Positions 6,757 through 19,436 of a stretch of 64,000 nucleotides of DNA are shown here, in pieces. The position numbers were made by a program, and so were the translations under genes. The notes beneath the pieces were generated by a model that was not told where the DNA came from, did not search any database, and worked only from the letters and a program-made list of their open reading frames with translations. Numbering within the stretch: the stretch's first letter is position 1; each line of letters begins with the position of its first letter. The DNA comes from JAVBNA01 sp031551875 (GTDB lineage: Bacteria; Bacillota; Clostridia; Oscillospirales; Acutalibacteraceae), in NCBI GenBank assembly GCA_031551875.1, contig JAVBNA010000012.1:1-64000 (forward strand), given 5' to 3'.

Positions 6757-9700
6757 TCAGAGGCACATCTGCATGATGATGGTCACATCGCCGACATTGA
6801 CCCTACCATCCTTGTTGACGTCCGCCGCTTTAAGCTGTTTTTCATTAAGCTCTCTGGAGCCTGCGAGATACTGCATAAGCGCAATCGCGTCGGCGATATC
6901 GACCGTACCGTCAAGGGTTATGTCGCCGCGCAGGGGCGGGATACCCTCGATCGTAATCTCATTGACAGGGAAGACCGGCATTGTGGACTGATACGCTGCA
7001 TCAAAGGCCGTGATCTTTTCTTCGGGGAAGGATACATAGGTCGTAACGTCATCCGGAAGATCCGCTTTGGCCGTAAAGAGCGCATACCCGACAACCGCTG
7101 TTCCGTCGACGCCCATACCATCACTGGAAACGACTGCAAAGCGATCGTCCTCAGAAACCAAAAGGAATCCCGATTTAGCAGTTATCGAATTGAGCGTCAA
7201 CAGGTCTTTGTCGTATTGGATTTCAGCCGACAGAGCCGCAAGATTCTCACACAGGCCCACAGTAATCGGCAGTGTGAAGGTTTCTCCGGTCTTTACGGAA
7301 TGAGAAATGTTTTCGAGAACCCTTTCACTGTATTTCGCTTTGGACCATTCCATAGTATCGTTGACAGTAAAGGCCTCGGATGCCATAAATGAGTAATTGT
7401 ACTCATAGGTCTTGTCACTTGCAAATATACGCGCGTCTAGCGGTAAAGCCCCTGCCTGATATACACCACGCTGTGCGAGGTTAATTTGAAGGAACGTATT
7501 GTCTGACTTTTCCACGCTGTAGAGGTGTCTCTGATCCGTAAGGGATTCCTGCGAATAATGTAGGGCGTTAAACTCTACCAGGTTGTCTGTGTTTTCGTTT
7601 CCAGAAATATACGCTCCGTTTCCGGTGTGGTCGCCAGCCTTGACGATAAGGCCAAATCCCGTTTCGTCGGTCAGCGCAAGCCAACGTGTTTCTACCTTGT
7701 TGCCGCTTTCCTGTGGTTTCAGATGATGGGTATAGTTGTCGGTTACTGTTGTGGTCCAAACACCGACAGGCGACCCAAGCTTACGGTCGGCATAAGATTC
7801 ACCCGATCCGCCGCCTCGGCCATACCATGTTATGTTTTCAAAACCTTTTTTGAGAACCATGGTCGTACCAGCTTCCGGAGCCTCTGCGTTAGAGGTCAAT
7901 GTCCCGAATGAATACTTCTCGTTCACCTTGACTTCACCATTCGGGTAGATGGTATATGTCGTTACATACCCACCATTTTTAGCTGGGAAATTCCCCTTCA
8001 CCGTGATGACAGCGAAATTTTCCTTCGATTCCACAGCTACCGACGTTACCGTTCGGCCTGATCCAACATTGCGCCATGAATCAAGTGTGCCGCCCCATTG
8101 CACGTCATCATCGACCGATGCACGCCAGAAGTTAGGCTCCGGCCCGCTTACGATCAAGTCACGTCCTTTATAGCGGTAGGAACGGATAACACCACTTGTC
8201 CTGTCAACACTGAGGTTGAATAGGCTGTTTGATACGTTTATGATGTCCGCTGAATCGCCGACAGTCAGGCTTCCTTTGGGTATCGGTAACGTTGCCTTTA
8301 CAGACATATCGTCAAAATTCACAGGAATCTGACTGGCCGAAACGACATGTCCGGCCTTGGACCAGAGCGTGTCAGTCTTCGTCTTGAAATAGACATTAAA
8401 GAAGTATTCCGCACCGGGCTTCAGGTCAGCGGGACGGTCAAACGGCGGGAGGATATCGAAACTGGTCATCGTCTTGTCAGAAACGCCTGAGGGTGCCGGC
8501 GCGACATCAAGCGACAGGCCGTCCTGGCTCTGGATAACCTTGTTGTCCTCAACAAGCTCCCAGGACATCGTATACTCTTTGGCGTTTGTAAACAGATATT
8601 TGTTGTTGACCGTGTAAATGCCCTTATGGGATTCAGAGGTCATCTCCGGAATGAACAGGAACACGGCATTCTCCGCGTCGGTCGGTGCGGATGCGCCGAT
8701 CTCTGCGGCTGTAAGCGCTTTGTTAAGCAGACGCGCGGAGGCGATGCAGCCGTCATAATTCCTGCCGTATCCCACAGAATAGCCAAGGGCTATTCCCGTG
8801 CCGGAGGAACTTATCGTGCCTGTGACAGAGCGGTTTCCGATTTCTGTGCCATCCAGGTACAGCCTCATCACACCCTCGGCATATGTCGCGGTTATTCTAT
8901 GCCATTTTCCGACATAATCCGACGGCTGCGGAATGGTTACGCTATGCCAGCCGCCCGTGCTTCTGATGGTAAAGTCAATTTTTCCATCATGTTCACGAAT
9001 CATAAATTGGCTGTCATTGCCCTTTTCAAAGATATTTTTTGTTCCGGTCGCGGTCAACGGATTGACATATACGTCCACAGTGAAGTTGTTGCGTACGTTG
9101 TCATAATCTGTGTTGCTGGTAAAGTAGCGGGTTCCTTGAAGGGCGCCGCCCTCATGACCCTTAAAATCATTTACGATCGAGCCGCCGCCGGTCGGTTTGT
9201 TGTCCGGATGGATCATGTCGTCATCAACGATAGTTACGGTATCGCGTTTTGGCTCGACCGTTAACATACGATACTGCGCCTTCATCTCGTCAACCTGCGG
9301 TTTAACGGTACGGTCTGACAAAATCATGCCGTTGCCGCAGAAGTTTCCGTCGTTCGGGTTATCTCCCCAGTCGCCGCCGTACCCCAAATAGTTCTCTATA
9401 TTGTACAGCGAGACCCACTCTTGAGGCTCGATGTCAATGGTGGCACCGCCCAGCGGCGCGAACAGGAATGCTACATTTTCCCCATCGCTAAAGGGTGTTG
9501 ACGCGCTGATTTGTTCCTGTGTGAGGACGGTGTTCAGCACACGTGCTCCGGCGATATAGCCGTCATAATTTCTGCTGCTCCCCCAGTTGCGCCCCAGAAG
9601 CATACTGACATTGGAGACCGCTGTCAAGCCGGTCACATCATTGCGGCTGCCAATCAGCACACCATCCAAATACAGCTTCATCGAACCGCCGCCAGAGGTC

Positions 9701-12651
9701 GCGGTGATCCGATGCCAGCTGCCGACATAACCCGCCGGCTGCGGAACGGTCACACTATACCAAGAGCTTGTTCTGATCGTGAAATCAATTTGACCATTGA
9801 CTTCACGCACCATAAACCCATCGTCATTGCCCTTTTCAAGGAGATTCTTAACCCCTGTGGCCGTCGTCGGATAAACGTAGAGGTCGACACTGAAGTTGTC
9901 CCGCAGCTGATAATCGCTCACAAGGGGGAAGTACACGTTGCCCTTCAGCGCTTTACCGGTATAACCGGCGGGGTTGGTTTCAATCGTGCCCGATACCGAC
10001 TCCACCGCGTTGTTCGGGTGCTTGAGATCCTGTGCAAACGGCTGTGTTTCCTGTTCACCCAAAGGCTCAAACTGGAACACAGTATCCGCGTTCGGTGTGG
10101 CGGGCGTGGACGCGGCAATCTCTTCCGCGGTAAGCGCACGCTTGAGAACACGCGCGTTGCCGATATAACCGGAGTAACGGCGTCCGCCGTTATCCGCGCC
10201 TACGTTAATGCTCTGCGCCTGGTTGGTGATTGAATTGATGGTTGCCCGTTCGCCAACTTTTACGCCGTCAATGTACAAAATGATCTTGTTGTTGCTGTAA
10301 GTTCCGGTCAGTCTGTGCCAGTTTCTCTGGTAATTGGCCGGTTTTTCAACCGAGACGGTTTGCCAGCCGTTGTTGTCGACTCCTCCGGTGCTGCCGGCTT
10401 TGATAAACCACTGAATGTAATTTCCGTATTCCTTGATCATCCACTGGTTGTCCCCGCCCTTGCCCAGGATTGAGTAGTGGTTATTTGCGCTGCCGGTGGA
10501 ATACACGTCCACATCGACGGTCAGGTTATCGGTCAGATTATAATCCTTGTTGGGCGCGAAGCCAACCCAGCCGGACAGTGCCTTATCACTGTAACCGCCG
10601 ATGCTGCGGTACACAGAGCCTTCAGACGCGATTACGTTGTAGCCGGCATGCGTTTTATCACGGGCAAGCTGTCTGGTCTTGGAGGGAGGCGTGAGGATAG
10701 ACTGATCCACCCAGTCCCAGACAAATCCACCCATGGACAGCGGGTATTTGTCAAACACATCCAGGTATCCAGTCCAGCCGCCGCCTGAGTTGCCCATAGA
10801 GTGCATGTACTCACACAGCACAGCCGGTTTGGTTGCGGACGCGACAGTGGCGTCCCACGCTTGTGCAAAGGGGTACATCTGGCTGATCATGTCATAAACC
10901 GCGCCCGAGTCAAACTCACTGTGTATGGGGCGGGAGGGATCGCGCCGCTTGATCCAATCTGCCGTGTAAGCCTGGAAGTTTGCGCCGCCGCCCGATTCGT
11001 TGCCGACAGACCAGGACACCACGGACGGATAGTTCTTGTCGCGTTCGACCATGTTGGCTTCTCGATCCCGCAGCATCGGACCATAGCTGGCATCATTAGA
11101 AATACCTCTGTTTCCATGGCATTCGATGTTGGCTTCGTCCATGATGTACAGGCCGTATTCATCGGCCAGATCGTAATAACGCGTATCGTGCGGATAGTGC
11201 GCCATACGAATGGAATTGACGTTGTAGTGCTTCATCAGTTCAATGTCCTTACGGATCAGATCGAGCGTTAACGTATTGCCCTTTTGGGGGTTGATTTCAT
11301 GAATATTGACGCCATAGAACAGGATGCGCGATCCGTTGATGAATACACGTCCGTCCTTCCCTGTTGTGGACTTCATCTCTCTAAAGCCAATGCGTACCGC
11401 CGTCACTTGGTCGCCGACCTGCAACACAAGATAATACAGGTTTGGGTGCTCAGCGGTCCAGGTTTTGGCGTTCGGCACCGTGAAACTGAAATTGACTTTA
11501 GCCGCATCATAAGACCGATTGCGGTATCCCTGCCCGAGCGACAGTGTTTGTCCCGTGCTCGTCGGCGTTGTGATCGTGCCGAATGTGCCGGTCTTTGAGT
11601 CGCTCAACAACAAGGTTTCTCCATCGTATAGCTTGACAGAGACCGGTTTTCCGTCGCGCCCGGCGGTCGTGCCGCTCTGTGCGAAGTCGCGCAGCAGGGT
11701 GTTTACATCAAGCTTCCAGTCGCCGTCATATGCGTTTTCTATGACAGGCGTAGTTTTCACTTCGAAGTCAAACAAGTCGACTTTCTGGCGGGCCAGCAGG
11801 TAAATATTCCTGAATATACCGGACAAGTCGATCATGTCCTGGTCCTCGAACCATGCACCGTCCGCCCAGCGGATCACCTGTACGACAATAGAGTTCGGGC
11901 CGTCATAGTTTATATAGGGTGTTATGTCGAACTCGTGGCGTGTAAACGCATCCTCGGAATACCCGGCCGCCTGACCGTTTATCCACACGTAAAAGGTGTC
12001 CGCGGCGTCGAAATTCAGAAAAACCGAGCGGTTGGAGGTCTTCCATTCGCTTGGTATCGTGAAGGTTCTCCGGTATGTACCGACACCATTATAGGTTGCG
12101 GGCGTGTTCGGCGCGGAGGCGCTGTTGCCATAGCCGGACCAAGGGTATGTAACGTTCGTGTAAATAATCCTGTCATATTTGAACGTACCGTCGTCGTTCC
12201 AGTTGACTTGCCAATTGCCCGGAACCGTGATGTTATCCCATGCGTTGTCGTTGAAGTCGAGCTTCTCAAAATTCGACTGAATATTGTTGCCCGGCCATGG
12301 GCGAGAACTGGGATTCACCGCATAATTAAACTTCCATGTACCGTTGAGTGATTGCAGATAAGGCGTGTTTGATGTGACACCCTCATCGGAAAAGGGCGTG
12401 AGTGTGTAATTTTTTATCGCACTCTCTACGCTGCCATAAGGATAATAATTGGCGCGTGGATTCTCGCTGCCCAGCGCGAACGTGCTCAGTCCCGCCGTAC
12501 CCGTGAATTCATTTCCAGTAAACACGAGTGGTGTATCAGGATGCGCTGCGGTCGTTATGGCTGCCACTTGCAACATCATAAGAATCGCAATAAAGAAGGC
12601 AAAAGCGGCTCTGGAATACGTCTTAAATACTTTTTGTTTGCTCTTTTTCAT
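6757..12651 (-). CDS. Secreted GH2 beta-galactosidase-like protein with LamG, cohesin-like and dockerin modules
   Basis: 1964 aa. Signal peptide about 1-36. GH2 sugar-binding domain about 95-295, Ig-like domain 300-420, TIM barrel from about 425 with acid/base E552 (SVGNESGGG) and nucleophile E614 (VLCEYMHSMGNS). After GGFVWDWVDQS (about 641-651) the barrel is interrupted by two LamG-like domains (about 672-865 and 880-1065) and resumes at YGGDWGDNPND (about 1091). A third LamG (about 1135-1335) precedes the LacZ domain-4-like segment; the LacZ small-chain domain is about 1450-1765. A cohesin-like beta-sandwich (about 1780-1900) and a type I dockerin (about 1907-1964, two DxNxDG-type loops) close the protein. 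It probably cleaves beta-galactosides at the surface or in a cellulosome-like complex; the substrate is unproven. Confidence 0.85.
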   Translation of the reverse strand: MKKSKQKVFKTYSRAAFAFFIAILMMLQVAAITTAAHPDTPLVFTGNEFTGTAGLSTFALGSENPRANYYPYGSVESAIKNYTLTPFSDEGVTSNTPYLQSLNGTWKFNYAVNPSSRPWPGNNIQSNFEKLDFNDNAWDNITVPGNWQVNWNDDGTFKYDRIIYTNVTYPWSGYGNSASAPNTPATYNGVGTYRRTFTIPSEWKTSNRSVFLNFDAADTFYVWINGQAAGYSEDAFTRHEFDITPYINYDGPNSIVVQVIRWADGAWFEDQDMIDLSGIFRNIYLLARQKVDLFDFEVKTTPVIENAYDGDWKLDVNTLLRDFAQSGTTAGRDGKPVSVKLYDGETLLLSDSKTGTFGTITTPTSTGQTLSLGQGYRNRSYDAAKVNFSFTVPNAKTWTAEHPNLYYLVLQVGDQVTAVRIGFREMKSTTGKDGRVFINGSRILFYGVNIHEINPQKGNTLTLDLIRKDIELMKHYNVNSIRMAHYPHDTRYYDLADEYGLYIMDEANIECHGNRGISNDASYGPMLRDREANMVERDKNYPSVVSWSVGNESGGGANFQAYTADWIKRRDPSRPIHSEFDSGAVYDMISQMYPFAQAWDATVASATKPAVLCEYMHSMGNSGGGWTGYLDVFDKYPLSMGGFVWDWVDQSILTPPSKTRQLARDKTHAGYNVIASEGSVYRSIGGYSDKALSGWVGFAPNKDYNLTDNLTVDVDVYSTGSANNHYSILGKGGDNQWMIKEYGNYIQWFIKAGSTGGVDNNGWQTVSVEKPANYQRNWHRLTGTYSNNKIILYIDGVKVGERATINSITNQAQSINVGADNGGRRYSGYIGNARVLKRALTAEEIAASTPATPNADTVFQFEPLGEQETQPFAQDLKHPNNAVESVSGTIETNPAGYTGKALKGNVYFPLVSDYQLRDNFSVDLYVYPTTATGVKNLLEKGNDDGFMVREVNGQIDFTIRTSSWYSVTVPQPAGYVGSWHRITATSGGGSMKLYLDGVLIGSRNDVTGLTAVSNVSMLLGRNWGSSRNYDGYIAGARVLNTVLTQEQISASTPFSDGENVAFLFAPLGGATIDIEPQEWVSLYNIENYLGYGGDWGDNPNDGNFCGNGMILSDRTVKPQVDEMKAQYRMLTVEPKRDTVTIVDDDMIHPDNKPTGGGSIVNDFKGHEGGALQGTRYFTSNTDYDNVRNNFTVDVYVNPLTATGTKNIFEKGNDSQFMIREHDGKIDFTIRSTGGWHSVTIPQPSDYVGKWHRITATYAEGVMRLYLDGTEIGNRSVTGTISSSGTGIALGYSVGYGRNYDGCIASARLLNKALTAAEIGASAPTDAENAVFLFIPEMTSESHKGIYTVNNKYLFTNAKEYTMSWELVEDNKVIQSQDGLSLDVAPAPSGVSDKTMTSFDILPPFDRPADLKPGAEYFFNVYFKTKTDTLWSKAGHVVSASQIPVNFDDMSVKATLPIPKGSLTVGDSADIINVSNSLFNLSVDRTSGVIRSYRYKGRDLIVSGPEPNFWRASVDDDVQWGGTLDSWRNVGSGRTVTSVAVESKENFAVITVKGNFPAKNGGYVTTYTIYPNGEVKVNEKYSFGTLTSNAEAPEAGTTMVLKKGFENITWYGRGGGSGESYADRKLGSPVGVWTTTVTDNYTHHLKPQESGNKVETRWLALTDETGFGLIVKAGDHTGNGAYISGNENTDNLVEFNALHYSQESLTDQRHLYSVEKSDNTFLQINLAQRGVYQAGALPLDARIFASDKTYEYNYSFMASEAFTVNDTMEWSKAKYSERVLENISHSVKTGETFTLPITVGLCENLAALSAEIQYDKDLLTLNSITAKSGFLLVSEDDRFAVVSSDGMGVDGTAVVGYALFTAKADLPDDVTTYVSFPEEKITAFDAAYQSTMPVFPVNEITIEGIPPLRGDITLDGTVDIADAIALMQYLAGSRELNEKQLKAADVNKDGRVNVGDVTIIMQMCL

Positions 12652-13246
12652 TCAATATCATACTCCCTAAAATAAAAATTTGATCCCCTCATTTGCGGAT
12701 ACAGTGCCAAGCTCACAGCAAAAAGTCTCTTTATTCTCCCTCACATCAGTGATTTTTTAAATAAAGGGATCACATCTTTGAGTTTATATGATGCTAGTTG
12801 CTATGTCAAGCTTAATTTATACATTGGCGTCAAAATTCTATATTGCAAAAAATAATATTTAGCAAAATTGTATATATTGTTGAACCTGTGCAGGTGACCG
12901 ATTCAATAGAAGTAAAGCAGTATATGGTATCTGAATCTTGATAACGGCATCTCAGAAGAATTTTTCGCCACAGTCGAAGGCAAGAAAAACAATGCAGTAA
13001 TTTATCTTTTAGACGAAAAAGAGGACGGTTCCTTCGAAAAAGAACCGTCCTCACCAGTACATAATATTTTGCCTTTTGAAAAGCCTATAAACCGCATGAA
13101 ATCAGGGATTTCGGACGATTTTGTTCCGGGGCAATCCCGATTATCATTTTTAGGGGCAAGTCCATTATCATTTCACACGTTTTAAAGGTGTCAATAAAAT
13201 TCTTGTTTTATTGTCATTTTGTCCGTATTTACAAGGTTTTCGGCGT
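12652..13246. other. Intergenic region with decayed sequence
   Basis: About 600 nt without a convincing gene. It is AT-rich near the GH2 start. The plus-strand frame around 12911-13185 is open and partly protein-like (VEGKKNNAVIYLLDEKEDG) but has no start codon, so it may be a gene remnant. A perfect hairpin, GAGGACGGTTC (13021-13031) with GAACCGTCCTC (13042-13052), lies inside it. ATTATCATTT occurs at two places near 13140-13170, possibly old insertion-sequence ends. Confidence 0.4.
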
Positions 13247-13282
13247 AAAAAAAGACCTCAAGGAATTTCTTCCTCAAGGTCT
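13247..13282 (-). terminator. Terminator of ppdK
   Basis: Minus strand: AGACCT...AGGTCT outer stem with an inner GGAA/TTCC stem (13253-13282), then a run of seven T (13247-13253). It is 57 nt beyond the ppdK stop. Confidence 0.75.
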
Positions 13283-13338
13283 AATTTTATCATTGGTTTT
13301 GCCTTTTTAATGCTAATGGGCTTTGCCCAAAATCAGAT

Positions 13339-15978
<2,640 letters not shown>

Positions 15979-16184
15979 CACTTCTACCTCCTGAATTTTG
16001 TGACACTATGGATTTCCTCATGTGAAACGAGGCTGCCGGGGGAATTTGTTTTCCTGCCCGGCACACTATCCTGTATTATAACAAAGTGCGGCTGCATTTA
16101 CCATACTTTTATTTAAAAAATGTATGGTTGCCATTATTTTTGATATATATTATAACAAATGTATTAAAAAGGCCCATTTATCCC

Positions 16185-16213
16185 TTGAAAAATGCCGATA
16201 AACTTGAGATAAT
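16185..16213 (+). promoter_or_regulatory. Promoter of the glmU operon
   Basis: TTGAAA at 16185-16190, 17-nt spacer, GATAAT at 16208-16213, about 78 nt before the glmU start. Confidence 0.6.
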
Positions 16214-16290
16214 AGGTATGGACCGTACAATGGGGGCAGAATTTCCTTGTTCGTCCCCGTTACGATACTCTCTTTACAGGAGGAATTGAT

Positions 16291-17679
16291 TTGACCGATT
16301 ACAGCTGTGTGATTCTTGCCGCAGGTGACGGCAAACGCATGAAATCCAACCGTCCCAAGGTGCTCTCCCCGGTACTGTTCAAGCCCATGCTCCACTGGGT
16401 GATCGACGCGGCCAAGGGCGCAGGCGCCCATGACATATGCGTCGTGACCGGGCATATGAGTGAAAGGGTAGACGCCTTTCTGGAGAGCCTTCCGGGAAGC
16501 TTTGAAACAGTGCGTCAGACCGAGCGTCTGGGCACTGGGCATGCCGTCAGTATGGCGCGCGATTTCCTGGAGAGCCGCCGCGGCGGGCATGTGCTCATCC
16601 TGTGCGGCGACGCCCCCTTCGTGGACAGCGACACCATCAAAAACGCGCTCGACCTGCACATGGACGGCGGAAACGCCGTCACGGTGATCTCCTCTGAACT
16701 GGAGGAGCCCACAGGCTACGGACGGATCGTCCGCCGCAGCTCCGACCGGACGGTCAAGGCCATCGTCGAGGAGCGCGACGCTGACGAAAAGACCCGGGCG
16801 ATCCGAGAGGTCAACTCGGGCGCCTACTGGTTCAAAACCGACGACCTGCTTTCGGTGCTTGATTTGATCACCCCCCACAACGAACAAAAGGAATACTACC
16901 TGACCGACGCGGTCTCTCTGCTCATCGGGCAGGGCAAGCACGTCAACGCCTATGTGGCCGAAAACCGCGACACGGTGCTGGGCGCCAACGACTGTGCCCA
17001 GTTGGGCCGTCTCAATGAGCGGGCGCGCCGCGCGCGGCTGTACGGACTTCTGGAGGACGGGGTGGAGATCCCCTGCATGGACGGCGTGATAATCGGCCCC
17101 GACGTGCGCATGGAAAACGGCACCGTCCTGCTGCCCGGCACCATCCTGCGCGGCAAAGTCAGCGTGGGCGCGGGCTGCGTGCTCGGCCCGAACACCCTGA
17201 TCGAGGACAGCACGGTGGGCAACGATGTCAGCCTTAACAGCGTCCAGTGCTACCAGTCGGTGGTGGAGGACGGCGTGACCGTAGGCCCCTTTGTGCACAT
17301 CCGTCCGAACAGCACGCTCAAAAAGGGTGTCAAAATCGGCGACTTTGTCGAGGTCAAAAACTCGGTGGTGGGCGAAGGCACCAAGGTGCCCCACCTGACC
17401 TATGTGGGCGACTCGGACGTCGGCGCGGGCGTCAACTTCGGCTGCGGCTGCGTGACCGTCAACTACGACGGCGTGAACAAGGCGCGCTGCAAGGTGGGCG
17501 ACCATGCCTTCATCGGCTGCAACACCAACCTGATTGCGCCGGTCGAGGTGGGCGAAAACGCCTACACGGCCGCCGGCTCGACCATCACGGAAGCGGTGCC
17601 CGACGAGGCGCTGGCCATTGCGCGTGCGCGGCAGGTCAACAAAGAGGGCTGGGTGGAAAAGACCGGCCGAAAAAAATAA
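16291..17679 (+). CDS. glmU: Bifunctional GlmU: N-acetylglucosamine-1-P uridyltransferase / acetyltransferase
   Basis: 462 aa. TTG start with AGGAGG 7 nt upstream. The N-terminal half is a nucleotidyltransferase with LAAGDGKRMKSNRPKVL, the signature loop that binds UTP. The C-terminal half is a left-handed beta-helix of hexapeptide repeats (GAGCVLGPNTLIEDSTVGNDV and similar) that acetylates glucosamine-1-P. It makes UDP-GlcNAc for peptidoglycan and teichoic acids. It heads a glmU-prs-pth-mfd order known across Firmicutes. The prs gene follows after 49 nt. Confidence 0.97.
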   Translation: MTDYSCVILAAGDGKRMKSNRPKVLSPVLFKPMLHWVIDAAKGAGAHDICVVTGHMSERVDAFLESLPGSFETVRQTERLGTGHAVSMARDFLESRRGGHVLILCGDAPFVDSDTIKNALDLHMDGGNAVTVISSELEEPTGYGRIVRRSSDRTVKAIVEERDADEKTRAIREVNSGAYWFKTDDLLSVLDLITPHNEQKEYYLTDAVSLLIGQGKHVNAYVAENRDTVLGANDCAQLGRLNERARRARLYGLLEDGVEIPCMDGVIIGPDVRMENGTVLLPGTILRGKVSVGAGCVLGPNTLIEDSTVGNDVSLNSVQCYQSVVEDGVTVGPFVHIRPNSTLKKGVKIGDFVEVKNSVVGEGTKVPHLTYVGDSDVGAGVNFGCGCVTVNYDGVNKARCKVGDHAFIGCNTNLIAPVEVGENAYTAAGSTITEAVPDEALAIARARQVNKEGWVEKTGRKK

Positions 17680-17728
17680 GGTGTTTCACATAAAACAAGG
17701 ACGATAAAAAGGTGGAGGGAGTCGAGAC

Positions 17729-18688
17729 ATGTTTTTACACGGGAGCAACATCAAAATTTTCAGCTGCAATTCCAACCAGCCGGTGGCCAAGCAAATCTGC
17801 GACATTCTGGAGATCCCGCTGGGCAATTCCAAGGTGCAGAATTTCAATGACGGGGAGATCGGCGTATCACTTTTTGAATCGGTGCGCGGCGCCGACTGCT
17901 TTGTGGTACAGTCGACCTGCGACCCGGTCAACGACAACCTGATGGAGCTGCTCATCATGATCGACGCGATGAAGCGCGCGTCGGCGGGACGCATTACGGC
18001 GGTCATGCCCTACTTCGGCTATGCGAGGCAGGACCGTAAATCCAAAGCGCGCGACCCGATTTCCGCCAAGCTGGTCGCCGACCTGATCACGACGGCGGGC
18101 GCCAACCGCGTGCTGACCATGGACTTGCACGCCGCTCAGATCCAGGGCTTTTTCAACATCCCGGTCGACCATCTGCTGGGCGCACAGCTGCTCGCGGGCT
18201 ATTTTAAAGAGCAGATCGGCGACGAGCACGACAACTTTGTCGTGGTGTCACCCGACCTAGGCTCGGTCACCCGGGCGCGCAACTTTGCCGCCCGCATCAA
18301 CTGCCCGCTCGCGATCATTGATAAGCGCCGTCCCAAGGCGGGCGTCAGCGAAGTGGTCAACATCATCGGCGACGTCAAGGGCAAGAACATCATCCTGGTG
18401 GATGACATGATCGACACGGCGGGCACCCTGTGCAACGCCGCTGAAGCGGTGGTGGAAAAAGGCGGGGCGCTCGACGTATACGCCGGAGCGACCCACGCAG
18501 TGCTGTCCGGCCCGGCCATGGAGCGCATTGAGAAGAGCGTGATCAAGGAGCTCATTTTCCTCGACACCATCCAGCTGCCCGCGTATAAGCGTATCGACAA
18601 GATCAAGACCCTGCCGGTCGCGCCCATGTTTGCCGAGGCCATTGAACGCATTTACACAGACAAGCCGGTTTCGCCGATGTTTGTTTAA
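17729..18688 (+). CDS. prs: Ribose-phosphate pyrophosphokinase (PRPP synthetase)
   Basis: 319 aa, full length. It forms PRPP from ribose-5-P and ATP, feeding nucleotide, NAD, His and Trp synthesis. Visible motifs: the flexible-loop region PYFGYARQDRKSKARDPISAK, the histidine-containing MDLHAAQIQGFF segment and the PRPP-binding loop ILVDDMIDTAGT. The ribosome site is GGAGGGAG before the ATG. It follows glmU in the conserved Firmicute order. A strong hairpin without a T-run follows it. Confidence 0.97.
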   Translation: MFLHGSNIKIFSCNSNQPVAKQICDILEIPLGNSKVQNFNDGEIGVSLFESVRGADCFVVQSTCDPVNDNLMELLIMIDAMKRASAGRITAVMPYFGYARQDRKSKARDPISAKLVADLITTAGANRVLTMDLHAAQIQGFFNIPVDHLLGAQLLAGYFKEQIGDEHDNFVVVSPDLGSVTRARNFAARINCPLAIIDKRRPKAGVSEVVNIIGDVKGKNIILVDDMIDTAGTLCNAAEAVVEKGGALDVYAGATHAVLSGPAMERIEKSVIKELIFLDTIQLPAYKRIDKIKTLPVAPMFAEAIERIYTDKPVSPMFV

Positions 18689-18728
18689 TCTTTGATACGC
18701 TAATTCAGATATCCGATATCTAAATTCC

Positions 18729-18762
18729 GCCCGGCAGCCCCCTCCCGCAGGGGCTGCCGGGC
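18729..18762 (+). repeat. GC-rich hairpin between prs and pth
   Basis: GCCCGGCAGCCCC (18729-18741) pairs perfectly with GGGGCTGCCGGGC (18750-18762). No T-run follows, so it is more likely an mRNA-stabilising or attenuating hairpin than a full terminator. Confidence 0.5.
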
Positions 18763-18806
18763 ACAAGGCGTTACCGTAAAATATTTAAAAAGGAGCACAC
18801 CCTCCC

Positions 18807-19424
18807 ATGCACGACATCTTCAGGAAGCTTTTTCCCTCCGCAAAGCCGCCGGCCGGACCGGTGGAATTCATCATTGTGGGGCTGGGCAACCCCGGCCGGC
18901 AGTATGAGCACACCCGGCACAACGTCGGTTTTACGACCATCGACCGGCTGTGCGAGCAAACCGGCGGCCGCGCCGACCGCATCAAGTTTAAATCGACCTG
19001 CGGCGACGCGATGCTCGGCGAAAAGCGGGTATTACTGCTAAAGCCGCAGACCTTCATGAACAAGAGCGGCGAGGCGGTCACCGAGGCCATGCGCTTTTAC
19101 AAGCTGCCTCCCGAGCGGGTGCTTGTTGTGTTTGACGACATCTCCCTGCCGCCGGGCAAAATCCGCGTGCGCCGCAAGGGCAGCGACGGCGGGCACAACG
19201 GCATGAAAAACATCATCTATTTAAGCGGAAAAGACACCTTCCCCCGCGTCAAGATCGGCGTGGGGGGGAAGCCCAACCCCGGCTGGGATCTGGCCGACTG
19301 GGTGCTGTCCTCCTTTTCAGCGTCTGAGAAGAAAGAGATTGACGAAGCCATCGACCGGGCGGCCGAGGCGCTCGCGCTGATGGTGGACGGAAAGACCGAC
19401 GAGGCCATGGGAAAATTCAATTAA
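18807..19424 (+). CDS. pth: Peptidyl-tRNA hydrolase
   Basis: 205 aa. It releases tRNA from stalled peptidyl-tRNA. The N-terminus has the family pattern VGLGNPGRQYEHTRHNVGF with the catalytic histidine in TRHN, followed by LLKPQTFMNKSGEAV and FDDISLPPGKIRVRRKGSDGGHNGMK. It starts after a GGAG site. It is 12 nt upstream of mfd, so the two are surely co-transcribed. Confidence 0.97.
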   Translation: MHDIFRKLFPSAKPPAGPVEFIIVGLGNPGRQYEHTRHNVGFTTIDRLCEQTGGRADRIKFKSTCGDAMLGEKRVLLLKPQTFMNKSGEAVTEAMRFYKLPPERVLVVFDDISLPPGKIRVRRKGSDGGHNGMKNIIYLSGKDTFPRVKIGVGGKPNPGWDLADWVLSSFSASEKKEIDEAIDRAAEALALMVDGKTDEAMGKFN

Positions 19425-19436
19425 TTTGAGGGAAGC

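Noticed and set aside
16150..17505. 451-codon minus-strand frame opposite glmU
   Set aside because: Antisense shadow of glmU; no domain pattern and no ribosome site.
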